In this document: in pieces, positions 48,826 through 57,408 of the stretch
How positions within the stretch are numbered: position 1 is the stretch's first letter
Layout: the number at the start of each line of letters is the position of its first letter
NCBI RefSeq assembly: GCF_015694735.1
Contig: NZ_JADQDP010000003.1
Span: forward strand, 930,001 to 994,000
Source: Hymenobacter properus
GTDB lineage: Bacteria; Bacteroidota; Bacteroidia; Cytophagales; Hymenobacteraceae
Direction: 5' to 3'
DNA length: 64,000 nucleotides
Notes under the pieces: model-generated
What the model saw: the letters and a program-made list of their open reading frames with translations, nothing else
Database searches by the model: none
What the model was told of the DNA's origin: nothing
Made by a program: the position numbers and the translations under genes

Positions 48826-49785
48826 CTACACTAGGTTCAAGCGACCCAGCAAGCCGGCTTTGTAGGAGCTGCCGATGGGCACGCGCACAGCGCCGCGCGC
48901 CGCGCTGCTGTCGCGCACCCCATCGAGCAAGGCCACATCGCCCTCAATGGCCACAATGCGGTCGAGGCGCACGATGTACTTGCGGTGCACCCGGGCAAAA
49001 TCGCGCACCGGCAACTTGGTTTCCAAGTCTTTCATGGTGCCGTACATGGTGAGCCGCTCGCGGTTGGTGTGCAAGTTCACGTAGTCGCCCAGGGCCTCCA
49101 CGTATTGCAGGTCGGCGGTGGGCACGCGCACCAGGCGCTGGTCCTGCTTCACGAAGATTTCGGCGCGGGTGTTGGCGTAGAGGCCGTCGCCGGCGTTGTT
49201 GGCCATGCGCAGCACGCCGTCGAGTTTCTGGCGTTCGTCTTCAAGCTGCACCCGAATGCGGCGCAGCTCCAGGTGCGCCATCACCTGGCGGGCGAGGATG
49301 CGGAGGGCGTCGCGCTGGTCGGTGGTGAGCTCGCGCGGAATGGTGTCGATGGCACAAAGGGTGCCCAGCGGCTGGCCCTCGGGCGAAAGCAGGGGGGCGC
49401 CGGCGTAGAAGCGGATGTTGGGGTCGCCGGTCACCAGGGGGTTGTCGGCGAAGCGGGCGTCGGTGGTGGCGTCGCGCACCTCGTACACGTTGTCGGCCCG
49501 CATGGCGTACTGGCAGAAAGCGTATTCGCGCGGGGTTTCCTGCGTTTGCAGGCCCACCCGGGCTTTGAACCACTGCCGCTCGCCATCAATCAGGGAAACC
49601 AGCGAAATGGGCGTGCCGCAAATGAAGGCGGCCAGCTGCGCGATGTCGTTGAACACCTGCTCCGGACCCGTATCCAGCACTTGGTAGCTGTGCAGCGATT
49701 CCAGGCGTTCCGTCTCGTTTACCTGGCGCAGGTCGGCATCGGCGGGCGTGGCGTTTTTGGGAGATTTCACAGCAGAAGTTGGCAA
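48826..49785 (-). CDS. GAF-LytTR transcriptional regulator
   Basis: The protein is 319 residues from TTG at 49785 (or 314 from GTG at 49770). It has an N-terminal GAF domain (about 30-175, HSYQVLDTGPEQVFNDIAQL; ISLVSLIDGERQWFKARVGL; FYAGAPLLSPEGQPLGTLCA), a coiled linker, and a C-terminal LytTR DNA-binding domain (about 215-315, VPTADLQYVEALGDYVNLHT; FARVHRKYIVRLDRIVAIEG). It lacks a receiver domain, so it probably responds directly to a small ligand, redox or light-derived signal through GAF. A candidate binding site lies just past its stop. A -7 element is at 49835. Confidence 0.88.
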   Translation of the reverse strand: MPTSAVKSPKNATPADADLRQVNETERLESLHSYQVLDTGPEQVFNDIAQLAAFICGTPISLVSLIDGERQWFKARVGLQTQETPREYAFCQYAMRADNVYEVRDATTDARFADNPLVTGDPNIRFYAGAPLLSPEGQPLGTLCAIDTIPRELTTDQRDALRILARQVMAHLELRRIRVQLEDERQKLDGVLRMANNAGDGLYANTRAEIFVKQDQRLVRVPTADLQYVEALGDYVNLHTNRERLTMYGTMKDLETKLPVRDFARVHRKYIVRLDRIVAIEGDVALLDGVRDSSAARGAVRVPIGSSYKAGLLGRLNLV

Positions 49786-49834
49786 GAAGTAAAGGAAGCT
49801 TCAAGCTAATCGGAAAGAATAAAGCTCAAAGTGA

Positions 49835-49842
49835 CAAACTTA
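49835..49842 (-). promoter_or_regulatory. -7 element of the GAF-LytTR gene
   Basis: Minus-strand TAAGTTTG matches TAnnTTTG exactly, 49 bases before the TTG start. A second match, TAGTTTTG, lies at 49844-49851. The surrounding 49786-49930 is AT-rich and otherwise empty. Confidence 0.5.
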
Positions 49843-49966
49843 ACAAAACTAACGAAGTGTTCATGTTCAGCTGAGGCCAATCCGTTCAACTCAAATTTTC
49901 ACCCGTCCAATAACACTGATTTACCTGCGAAGCAACGGCTTCATTCAGCAAACACTTGCAATCGGG

Positions 49967-49974
49967 TATCTTTG
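49967..49974 (+). promoter_or_regulatory. -7 element of the tatA pair
   Basis: TATCTTTG is an exact consensus match, 72 bases before the first tatA ATG at 50047. Confidence 0.55.
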
Positions 49975-50046
49975 GCACTCCAAAATGCGCTTGGCTGCGT
50001 ATATCCTCCTTTATCATCCTAATCGGGCCCTGGCGCCCATGCGCTC

Positions 50047-50439
50047 ATGCACCATCCCCTGTTTCTAATTGGCAGCTTCGGCACCACCGAAATCCTGCTT
50101 ATTCTGTTCGTCATTATTCTGCTGTTTGGCGCCAAGCGCATTCCAGAGCTCTTCCGTGGCATGGGCCAGGGGGTGCGTGAGTTTAAGAACGCCAGTGCCC
50201 CAGCCGAAGAGCAGCCGCAGTACCGCGACCAGCCCACGCAGCCGCCCTACCAGCAGCAATACCCACAGCAGGGCTACCCCCAACAGCCGCAACAGGGCTA
50301 TCCGCAGCATGGGTATCCGCAACAGCCCCAGCAGGGATATCCCCAGCAACCCCCGCAGGGTTATCCGCAGCAGGGCTACCAGCAGCCCACGCCGCCGGCC
50401 TATAATCCCAACGACCCCGCTTCGCAGCCGCGTCAGTAG
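50047..50439 (+). CDS. tatA: TatA-family protein with a QGYP-repeat tail
   Basis: The 130-residue protein has the TatA form: a membrane helix (TTEILLILFVIILLFGAKRI), the FGAKRIPE hinge and an amphipathic helix (LFRGMGQGVREFKNA). The tail after residue ~60 is a low-complexity Gln/Pro/Gly/Tyr stretch with repeated QQGYPQ units (about residues 65-110). TatA oligomerises to form the transport path with TatC (4216). The tail is unusual in composition. A second tatA gene follows after 47 bases. Confidence 0.9.
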   Translation: MHHPLFLIGSFGTTEILLILFVIILLFGAKRIPELFRGMGQGVREFKNASAPAEEQPQYRDQPTQPPYQQQYPQQGYPQQPQQGYPQHGYPQQPQQGYPQQPPQGYPQQGYQQPTPPAYNPNDPASQPRQ

Positions 50440-50486
50440 CGCCACACGCTGTTTTTCTGTTTTTAAGTATTTAAACTGTCCTCTTT

Positions 50487-50978
50487 ATGTTTGGTGATAT
50501 TGGTGGTTCCGAGGTGATACTGATTATGGTGGTCATCCTCATTTTCTTTGGGGCCAATAAAATTCCAGAATTGGCCCGGGGTCTGGGCAAGGGCATCCGT
50601 GAGTTTAAGGACGCCAGCACAGAAATCAGACGCGAGTTTGAGCAGGCCGGCCAGCCAGCCCAGCCCAACAACTACGCTCAGCAAAACAACAATTACCCGC
50701 CCCAGCAGCAATACGGCGCCCAAAACCAGTACCCGGCCCCGCTGCCGGTAGCTGATGCCGAGCCTGCCTCGGGCTTCGACCCCTGGGCCACGCCGGCTTA
50801 CGTAGCGCCCACCACGGCTGCCGCGGCCACGGCTGCTGCCGACGAGGCATTCACGCACAAAACCGAGGAGCCGGCCCCGCCTGTGGCCTCGCAGCTGCCG
50901 CCCAATCTGGCCCCCGAGGGCACCCAGCCCCGGCAGCCTTACATTCCGGCCAACGCCAGTCCTAGCGCCGATGCCTAA
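50487..50978 (+). CDS. tatA: Second TatA-family protein
   Basis: The 163-residue protein opens MFGDIGGSEVILIMVVILIF, with the FGANKIPELARGLGKGIREF hinge and amphipathic helix, followed by a long disordered tail rich in Gln, Asn, Pro and Ala with YPPQQQYG-type words. It is a paralogue of the preceding gene. In many Bacteroidota more than one TatA-like protein exists; which one works with TatC cannot be told from sequence. It ends 28 bases before gatA. Confidence 0.9.
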   Translation: MFGDIGGSEVILIMVVILIFFGANKIPELARGLGKGIREFKDASTEIRREFEQAGQPAQPNNYAQQNNNYPPQQQYGAQNQYPAPLPVADAEPASGFDPWATPAYVAPTTAAAATAAADEAFTHKTEEPAPPVASQLPPNLAPEGTQPRQPYIPANASPSADA

Positions 50979-51006
50979 CTTTGGGCGCACCTAATCTGCA
51001 AGTAGT

Positions 51007-52437
51007 TTGAAGCGTTTTCAGTCTTTATCCGAAGTTCGTAGCGAGCTGGCGGCGGGCACCACGTCCTGCCGGCAGCTCGTTGAGTATTATCTGGGCAACA
51101 TCGAGCGCCAGAACCCCACCCTCAACGCCTTCTTGGAAGTGTGGCCCGACGAGGCCCGCGCCCAGGCCGACGCCGTGGATGCTAAACTGGCCGCCGGCAC
51201 CGCCGGGCCCTTGGCCGGCATGGTCATCGGCCTGAAGGATGTGCTGGCCTACGCCGGGCACTCGCTGCAAAGCAGCAGCCTGATGCTAGATGGCTTTAAG
51301 TCGCTGTTCACCGGCACGGCCGTACAGCGCCTGCTCGATGCCGACGCCATTCTCATTGGCCGGCAAAACTGCGACGAGTTTGCCATGGGGGGCTCGAACG
51401 AATCTTCCTACTTCGGCCCGGCCCGCAACGCGGCCGACCCGGCGCGGGTGCCTGGCGGCTCGTCGGGCGGCTCGGCGGTGGCCGTGCAGGCTGATATGTG
51501 CCTGGCTTCAATTGGGTCCGATACGGGCGGCTCGGTGCGCCAGCCGGCGGCATTTTGCGGGGTGGTGGGCTTCAAGCCCACATACTCGCGCATTTCGCGC
51601 TATGGGCTGGTGGCCTTCGCCTCGTCGTTCGACCAGATAGGGCCCATTACCCGCTCGGTGGCCGATGCCGCCCTGCTGCTGGAAATAATGGCCGGCCCCG
51701 ACGGCATGGACAGCACCGCCAGCCAACGCGAGGTGCCTGCCTATAGCCAGCTGCTCGCGCCTGCGCCGCACTACCGCATCGGCTACATCGCCGATGCCGT
51801 GAACAGTGAAGGGCTGAACCCGGAAATCAAAGCGGCACTGGAAACGCAACTGGAGCTACTGCGCGGCCAGGGCCACGTGGTGGAGGCGGTGGAGTTTCCC
51901 TACCTCGACTACATGATTCCGACCTACTACATCCTCACCACGGCCGAAGCCAGCTCCAACCTGGGCCGCTTCGACGGGGTGAAGTACGGCTACCGCGCCC
52001 CGGATGCTACGGATTTGGAGTCGCTCTACAAGAAGAGCCGGGCCCAGGGCTTCGGGGCTGAGGTGCAGCGCCGCATCATGCTTGGTACCTTCGTGCTCAG
52101 CGCCAGCTACTACGACGCTTATTACACCAAAGCCCAGCGCGTGCGCCGGCTCATCAAGGAAAAAACCGACGAGCTGCTGCGCCAGTACGATTTCCTGGTG
52201 CTGCCCACCACACCCACCACGGCCTTCAAAATCGGCGAGAAGCAAGACCCGGTTTCGATGTACCTGGCCGATATTTTCACGGTGCAGGCCTCGCTGGCCG
52301 GCGTGCCCGCCATTTCGGTGCCGGTAGGGGAGGATGCCGCCGGTTTACCCATTGGCTTGCAGGTGATGGCCGGCGCTTTCCGGGAGGCTGATTTGCTGGC
52401 TTTTGCTGCCACAATCACGGAGGAAGTACCTGCTTAA
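51007..52437 (+). CDS. gatA: Asp-tRNA(Asn)/Glu-tRNA(Gln) amidotransferase subunit A
   Basis: The 476-residue amidase-signature enzyme starts at TTG (MKRFQSLSEVRSELAAGTTS). It releases ammonia from glutamine and passes it to GatB to convert Glu-tRNA(Gln) or Asp-tRNA(Asn). The Ser-cisSer-Lys triad is visible as Lys77 (GLKDVLAYAG), Ser153 (VPGGSSGGSAVAV) and Ser176 (DTGGSVRQPA). GSNESSYFGPARNAAD is the usual family segment. gatB and gatC are not in the window. A strong terminator follows. Confidence 0.95.
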   Translation: MKRFQSLSEVRSELAAGTTSCRQLVEYYLGNIERQNPTLNAFLEVWPDEARAQADAVDAKLAAGTAGPLAGMVIGLKDVLAYAGHSLQSSSLMLDGFKSLFTGTAVQRLLDADAILIGRQNCDEFAMGGSNESSYFGPARNAADPARVPGGSSGGSAVAVQADMCLASIGSDTGGSVRQPAAFCGVVGFKPTYSRISRYGLVAFASSFDQIGPITRSVADAALLLEIMAGPDGMDSTASQREVPAYSQLLAPAPHYRIGYIADAVNSEGLNPEIKAALETQLELLRGQGHVVEAVEFPYLDYMIPTYYILTTAEASSNLGRFDGVKYGYRAPDATDLESLYKKSRAQGFGAEVQRRIMLGTFVLSASYYDAYYTKAQRVRRLIKEKTDELLRQYDFLVLPTTPTTAFKIGEKQDPVSMYLADIFTVQASLAGVPAISVPVGEDAAGLPIGLQVMAGAFREADLLAFAATITEEVPA

Positions 52438-52460
52438 AAGTAAGTTTTTTCAAAACCAGA

Positions 52461-52492
52461 AAAAGCCCCGGCCAAACGGCCGGGGCTTTTTT
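52461..52492 (+). terminator. gatA terminator
   Basis: AAAAGCCCCGGCC (52461-52473) and GGCCGGGGCTTTT (52478-52490) pair perfectly around AAAC with a six-T tail, 23 bases after the gatA stop. Confidence 0.9.
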
Positions 52493-52573
52493 CGTTTGGA
52501 TGTCACCTTGAAGGTAGTGGGCTGCGTATGGGAATTTTTTGCTTTCATCTCTACAACTTCTTTATCTAATACA

Positions 52574-52581
52574 TATCTTAG
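52574..52581 (+). promoter_or_regulatory. Candidate -7 element of the lytic transglycosylase gene
   Basis: TATCTTAG matches TAnnTTTG except for one base, four bases before the ATG at 52586. No clear -33 element is seen. Confidence 0.3.
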
Positions 52582-52585
52582 TGCT

Positions 52586-54751
52586 ATGAAGCAAGGGATT
52601 AAGCACGCAAAAATGCCCTGTCGCCACCACCGTTGGCTGAGCCTGGGGCTGCTGGGGCTGCTATTGCCGCTGCCCAAAGCCATGGCCCAACAGGTGCCCG
52701 CCCCGGACTCCGCCGGCCGCGTAAGCACCACGATGCCAGCGCTGTTGGGCGACACGGTGCGGGTGCGCTTGGAGCTGCAGCCCGACTCGCTGGTGGCAGC
52801 ACCCGTGCAGGTCGATTCGGCCCGGCTGGAGTGGCTGCGCACTCCGCCTACCCTGCGCGACTTGGTGTGCGACCGGGTGGGCTGCTTCGAAACCGATGTG
52901 CCGCACCAGTTCAACAACGCGGTGATGGCCTACGTGACCTTGTTCACGGCCCGCAACCGCAGCTACTTGCAGCGCGTGCTGGAGCGCGAGAATCTTTACT
53001 TCCCCCTGTTTGAGAAATACCTGGCCAAATACAACCTGCCCGTCGACCTGAAGTACCTGGCCGTGGTGGAATCGGCCCTGATTCCGACCGCGAAGTCGCC
53101 GGTGGGCGCCACCGGCCTTTGGCAGTTCATGGGCCCCACGGCCGGCGACCTGCGCCTAGTGCGCGACGAGTGGATAGACGAGCGCATGGCACCCGAAAAA
53201 GCTACCGAGGCAGCCTGCAAGCACCTGCGCTACCTCTACGGCGTGTTTCATGACTGGGAGCTGGTACTGGCCGCCTACAACTGGGGTGCCGGCAGCGTAC
53301 AGCGCGTGATGCGCCGCACCGGCAAAAAGAATTTCTGGGACCTGTACCCGCACATGCCGGCCGAAACGCGCAACTACGTGCCCACCTTCACGGCCATCAT
53401 GTACAGCATGAAATACGCCGAGTCCCACGGCCTGCACTCCGACAAGCTGCGCTACCAGTACGCCGAGCCCATGGACACGCTGGGCCTGCGCGGCCGCGCC
53501 TTCGACCTGCGCCGCCTAAGCCGGGCCTGTGGCTACGAGGATTCCCTGTTCCTCACCCGCTTCAACCCCGAGTTGCGCCGCGCGGCCCTGCCGGCTGGCT
53601 ACCGCTCCTACACGGTGCGGTTTCCGGCCTCGGCGGCGGAGCATTTGGGCGATGTGGACCGCAATACCCTGCTGGACTACTGCCAGCCGGTGGCGGAGCT
53701 GCCGCGCCCGCTGGCCGCGCTGCCGCCGCGCCTGGAGGGCGTGGAGCCTTGGGTGAGCAAGCAAATGCTGGCCGCTACCGGCGGCCCGCGCACCGAAGAC
53801 GAAGCGGCGGCACCCCGTTTCCGGCGGGTGCCGCACAAGGTGAAAAAAGGCGAAACCCTGGCCAGCCTAGCCGAGCGGTTTGAAGTAAGCCAAAGCCAGT
53901 TGCGCCGCTGGAACGAATTGCCCAAGGGCAAGGCACTGAAGCCTGGCAAGCAGCTGGTCGTTTTTGTGCCCCTGCCCGCCGCGGCACCCAGCACGCCGAA
54001 AGCGCCGGTGGAAGCCATTGCGGCCGCGCCACGCCCGGTGCGGTCGTTGGTTTCGGAGGAGGAAGTATTGGCCCGCAAGGAGCAGGCTGAGGCCAACGCC
54101 CGGGAAGTGGCCCGGGTGCAGGAGCTGATTAAGCAGGAAAAGCAGCAGGAGGCCCGGCTGGTGGCCATCCGGCAGCGGCAAGCCATTCAGCAGGCCGCTG
54201 CTGATGCCCAGGCCCGCGTGGCCGCCCGCCGCCTGGCCCAGTCGCAGGCCGCCGAGGCCAGACGCAACGAAGCCAAAGCTGCCGTAGCCGTCGAGCCGGA
54301 AGCAGCCGCTGAAACCACCTCGGCAGCTGACGAGGCCATGAACAACGGCCCTTACACCGTGCGCAAGGGCGACAACCTCACCAAGGTTGCCCGCGAGCAC
54401 GGCGTGACCGTGGCGCAATTGGTGGCCTGGAATAAACTGCCCTCTGAAAATGTAGTGCTGGGCCAGCGACTGGCCCTCAGCGCTCCGGCCGAAACTGAGG
54501 CGGTGGCTGAGGCCTCGCGCAAATCGGGCAAGGCTGCGGCAAAAGAACTGGCAGCTGCGCCTAAAACCAAGCTCAAAGCCACGCCGGGCAAGCAGGACCT
54601 GGCCTCGAAGGTGCACCTGGTGCAGCCCGGCGACACGCTGTTCAACATCTCGCGCCGGTTTGGGGTGAGCGTGCAGCAGCTGCGCGAAGTCAACCACCTC
54701 ACGTCCGACGAGGTGAAGCTGGGCCAGAAGCTGCTGGTGCCGCAGAGCTAA
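52586..54751 (+). CDS. MltD-like lytic transglycosylase with three LysM repeats
   Basis: The 721-residue protein has a signal peptide (hydrophobic HRWLSLGLLGLLLPLPKAMAQ). The SLT domain spans about 145-290 with catalytic Glu162 (AVVESALIPTAKSPVGATGL), GLWQFMGPTAG and LVLAAYNWGAGSVQRV. Three LysM domains follow: VKKGETLASLAERFEVSQSQ, VRKGDNLTKVAREHGVTVAQ and VQPGDTLFNISRRFGVSVQQ. Between the first and second lies a ~90-residue Ala/Glu/Gln coiled segment. It cleaves peptidoglycan to 1,6-anhydro products. The start at 52586 is preferred; the frame is open to 52403 through the gatA terminator. Confidence 0.93.
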   Translation: MKQGIKHAKMPCRHHRWLSLGLLGLLLPLPKAMAQQVPAPDSAGRVSTTMPALLGDTVRVRLELQPDSLVAAPVQVDSARLEWLRTPPTLRDLVCDRVGCFETDVPHQFNNAVMAYVTLFTARNRSYLQRVLERENLYFPLFEKYLAKYNLPVDLKYLAVVESALIPTAKSPVGATGLWQFMGPTAGDLRLVRDEWIDERMAPEKATEAACKHLRYLYGVFHDWELVLAAYNWGAGSVQRVMRRTGKKNFWDLYPHMPAETRNYVPTFTAIMYSMKYAESHGLHSDKLRYQYAEPMDTLGLRGRAFDLRRLSRACGYEDSLFLTRFNPELRRAALPAGYRSYTVRFPASAAEHLGDVDRNTLLDYCQPVAELPRPLAALPPRLEGVEPWVSKQMLAATGGPRTEDEAAAPRFRRVPHKVKKGETLASLAERFEVSQSQLRRWNELPKGKALKPGKQLVVFVPLPAAAPSTPKAPVEAIAAAPRPVRSLVSEEEVLARKEQAEANAREVARVQELIKQEKQQEARLVAIRQRQAIQQAAADAQARVAARRLAQSQAAEARRNEAKAAVAVEPEAAAETTSAADEAMNNGPYTVRKGDNLTKVAREHGVTVAQLVAWNKLPSENVVLGQRLALSAPAETEAVAEASRKSGKAAAKELAAAPKTKLKATPGKQDLASKVHLVQPGDTLFNISRRFGVSVQQLREVNHLTSDEVKLGQKLLVPQS

Positions 54752-54821
54752 GCGCATCCGTAGGCGGTTTTTAAAGGCAATAACCGGCATTGCCGCGCTT
54801 TTCGTCCTAATTTCGCCTTAC

Positions 54822-54846
54822 ACGGCCGCGCTGCCCGCGCGGCCGT
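54822..54846. promoter_or_regulatory. GC hairpin in the maeB leader
   Basis: ACGGCCGCG (54822-54830) and CGCGGCCGT (54838-54846) pair perfectly. A -7-like TAATTTCG at 54808-54815 sits just upstream, so the hairpin would be at the very 5' end of the maeB mRNA. The T-tract is short (TTTCC), so a stabilising or regulatory stem is as likely as a terminator. Confidence 0.4.
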
Positions 54847-54870
54847 TTCCATTTCCCGAAGAATTCCCCG

Positions 54871-57141
54871 ATGCTGAAAATAAACAAGCAAGACGCCCTC
54901 AACTACCACTCGCAGGAGCCCGCCGGCAAGATTGAGGTCATCCCCACCAAGCCGGTGAGCACCCAGCTCGACCTAGCCCTGGCCTACTCGCCGGGCGTGG
55001 CCGAGCCCTGCAAGGAAATCGCCGCCAACCCCGACGACGTGTACAAATACACCGCCAAGGGCAACCTGGTGGCCGTGATTTCAAACGGCACGGCCGTGCT
55101 GGGGCTGGGCAACATTGGCCCCGCCGCTAGTAAGCCAGTGATGGAAGGCAAGGGCGTACTATTTAAGAAGTTTGCCGGCATCGACTGCTTCGATATTGAG
55201 ATTGACGCCACCGACCCCGACGAGTTTATCCGCATTGTGAAGGCCCTGGAGCCCACCTTCGGCGGCATCAACTTGGAAGACATCAAGGCGCCGGAATGCT
55301 TCCGCATTGAGACAGAGCTGCGCGAGAAGATGAACATCCCGCTGATGCACGACGACCAGCACGGCACGGCCATTATCTCGTCGGCCGCGCTGCTGAACGC
55401 GCTGGAAATCGTGGGCAAAAAGATTGAAGAGGTGCAGATGGTGGTGAGCGGCGCGGGCGCGGCGGCCGTGTCGTGCCTGCGGCTGTACCTGGCGCTGGGC
55501 CTGAAAAAGGAAAACGTGGTGGTGTTCGACAAAGACGGCCTCATTCACGAACGGCGCACCAACCTGGCACCCATTCAGATGCAGTTTGCCACCAGCCGGG
55601 CCGTGAATAATCTGGAAGAGGCCCTGGAAGGCGCCGACGTGTTTCTGGGCCTCTCGGCGGCTAACGTGCTGCCGGCCGGCCTGCTGCTGAAAATGGCGCC
55701 AAACCCCATCGTCTTCGCCCTGGCCAACCCCGACCCCGAGGTAAGCTACCAGCTGGCCATGGCCACGCGCGACGACCTCATCATGGCCACCGGCCGCTCC
55801 GACCACCCCAACCAAGTGAACAACGTGCTGGGCTTCCCCTACATTTTCCGGGGGGCTATGGACGTGCGCGCCACCGAAATCAACGAGGCCATGAAGCTGG
55901 CCGCAGTGCACGCCCTGGCCGAGCTGAGCAAGGAGCCGGTGCCCGAGATGGTGAACAAGGCCTACGGCGACAACACGCTGGCGTTTGGTCGTACCTACCT
56001 CATCCCCAAGCCCCTCGACCCACGCCTCATCACCAGCATCAGCCCGGCCGTGGCCCGGGCGGCCATGGAAAGCGGCGTGGCCAAGGCGCCCATCGAAGAC
56101 TGGGCGGCCTACGAAGACCACCTGCGTGCGCGCCTCGGCGTGAACCAGAAGCTGATGAACCGCATCACCTCGGCCGCCAAGGCCAATCCTAAGCGGGTGG
56201 TGTTTGCCGAGGCCGACAACTACAAGATTCTCAAGGCCGCCCAGATTCTGCGCGACGAAGGCGTGTGCTGGCCCATTCTGCTGGGGCCGCAGGAGAAGAT
56301 TGAAACCATTGCCCGCGAAAACAGCGTGGACCTGGAAGGTTGTGAAATCATCAACATTCTGAAGCAAGACGCCAAGCGTGACGAGTACGCGGCCATTCTC
56401 TACGGCAAGCGCCAGCGCCGCGGCATGACGCTCTACGAAGGCCGCCGCCTGATGCGGGAGCGCAACTATTTCGCTGCCATGATGGTGGAAACCGGCGAGG
56501 CCGACGCCTGCATCACCGGCCTCACCAAGGACTACGGCAAGAGCATCATTCCCTCGCTGCAGGTAATTGGCACCGAGGAAGGCGTGCGCCGCGTGGCTTC
56601 GATGTACATCATTCAGCACAAGAAGGGTCCGTATTTCTTTGCCGATACCACGGTGAACATCAACCCCACGGCCGAAGAAATGGTGGAGATTATCGGCCTC
56701 ACGGCCCGCGCCGTGAAGTTCTTCGACACCGAGCCGCGCATTGCCGTCATCAGCTACTCCAACTTTGGCTCCAACGCCGGTGTGCTGCCCGAAAAAACCC
56801 GCAAAGCCACCGAACTGGCCAAGGCCCGCTTCCCCAACCTGCTGATTGACGGCGAGATGCAGGCCAACGTGGCCCTGAGCCCGCAACTGCTGCAGGAGCA
56901 CTACGACTTCTCGCCCTTGGCGGAAAAGGGCGCCAACACGCTGGTGTTTCCGAATGTGGAATCGGGTAACATTGCCTACAAGGTGCTCCAGGAAATTGGT
57001 GGTGCTGAGGTGATTGGGCCTGTGCTGATGGGCATGCGCAAACCGGTGCACATCCTACAGCTCGGCGCCAGCGTGCGCGACATTGTGAACATGGCTTCCA
57101 TTGCCGTGGTCGATGCGCAGATGGGCAGCAAGGCGCTGTAG
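54871..57141 (+). CDS. maeB: NADP-dependent malic enzyme (malic-phosphotransacetylase fusion)
   Basis: The 756-residue enzyme decarboxylates malate to pyruvate with NADPH production. The malic-enzyme half (residues 1-~420) has VSTQLDLALAYSPGVAEPC, DCFDIEIDATDPDEFI, MHDDQHGTAIISSAALLNAL and VVSGAGAAAVSCLRLYLALG. The C-terminal half (about 430-756) is phosphotransacetylase-like (RVVFAEADNYKILKAAQILR; VNINPTAEEMVEIIGLTARA; VLMGMRKPVHILQLGASVRD), in this family regulatory rather than catalytic. The length is typical of MaeB. A palindromic element follows. Confidence 0.95.
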   Translation: MLKINKQDALNYHSQEPAGKIEVIPTKPVSTQLDLALAYSPGVAEPCKEIAANPDDVYKYTAKGNLVAVISNGTAVLGLGNIGPAASKPVMEGKGVLFKKFAGIDCFDIEIDATDPDEFIRIVKALEPTFGGINLEDIKAPECFRIETELREKMNIPLMHDDQHGTAIISSAALLNALEIVGKKIEEVQMVVSGAGAAAVSCLRLYLALGLKKENVVVFDKDGLIHERRTNLAPIQMQFATSRAVNNLEEALEGADVFLGLSAANVLPAGLLLKMAPNPIVFALANPDPEVSYQLAMATRDDLIMATGRSDHPNQVNNVLGFPYIFRGAMDVRATEINEAMKLAAVHALAELSKEPVPEMVNKAYGDNTLAFGRTYLIPKPLDPRLITSISPAVARAAMESGVAKAPIEDWAAYEDHLRARLGVNQKLMNRITSAAKANPKRVVFAEADNYKILKAAQILRDEGVCWPILLGPQEKIETIARENSVDLEGCEIINILKQDAKRDEYAAILYGKRQRRGMTLYEGRRLMRERNYFAAMMVETGEADACITGLTKDYGKSIIPSLQVIGTEEGVRRVASMYIIQHKKGPYFFADTTVNINPTAEEMVEIIGLTARAVKFFDTEPRIAVISYSNFGSNAGVLPEKTRKATELAKARFPNLLIDGEMQANVALSPQLLQEHYDFSPLAEKGANTLVFPNVESGNIAYKVLQEIGGAEVIGPVLMGMRKPVHILQLGASVRDIVNMASIAVVDAQMGSKAL

Positions 57142-57168
57142 GAGCGGGGCTTAGGAAAGAGCAGCCGA

Positions 57169-57260
57169 ACGACATGCCGAACGCAGCGAAGCATCTTTAC
57201 CGCAAGAGTAATTTGATTTACTGCTGCGGTAAAGGTGCTTCGCTGCGTTCGGCATGTCGT
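57169..57260. repeat. Palindromic intergenic element, copy 8
   Basis: Arms of 36 bases (57169-57204, beginning ACGACATGCCGAACGCAGCG; 57225-57260) pair with a single mismatch around a 20-base loop. It begins 28 bases after the maeB stop. The outer sequence differs from copy 4, but both arms changed together. Confidence 0.92.
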
Positions 57261-57330
57261 GCTTCTTACCTTGTTGCCTGAAGCTTCACAACTTCTTCAT
57301 TTTGCCCAAAAATTTTGGCCTAAAAGCCAG

Positions 57331-57338
57331 TAAATTTG
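57331..57338 (+). promoter_or_regulatory. -7 element of ruvA
   Basis: TAAATTTG matches TAnnTTTG exactly, 70 bases before the ruvA ATG. The preceding stretch is AT-rich. Confidence 0.5.
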
Positions 57339-57408
57339 GGAGGGAAAACCCCCTTGCCGGTGTTGACCCGCTACCGAAGCGCTTTTTCCGTTTCTCCTTT
57401 CCCGCTCT

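Noticed and set aside
50230..50400. CRISPR-like periodicity in the tatA tail
   Set aside because: The repeat is coding (QQGYPQ units) and has no spacer-repeat structure.
55159..57051. 630-codon frame antisense to maeB
   Set aside because: Shadow of a certain gene; the low-complexity His/Val/Gly translation has no recognisable motif.
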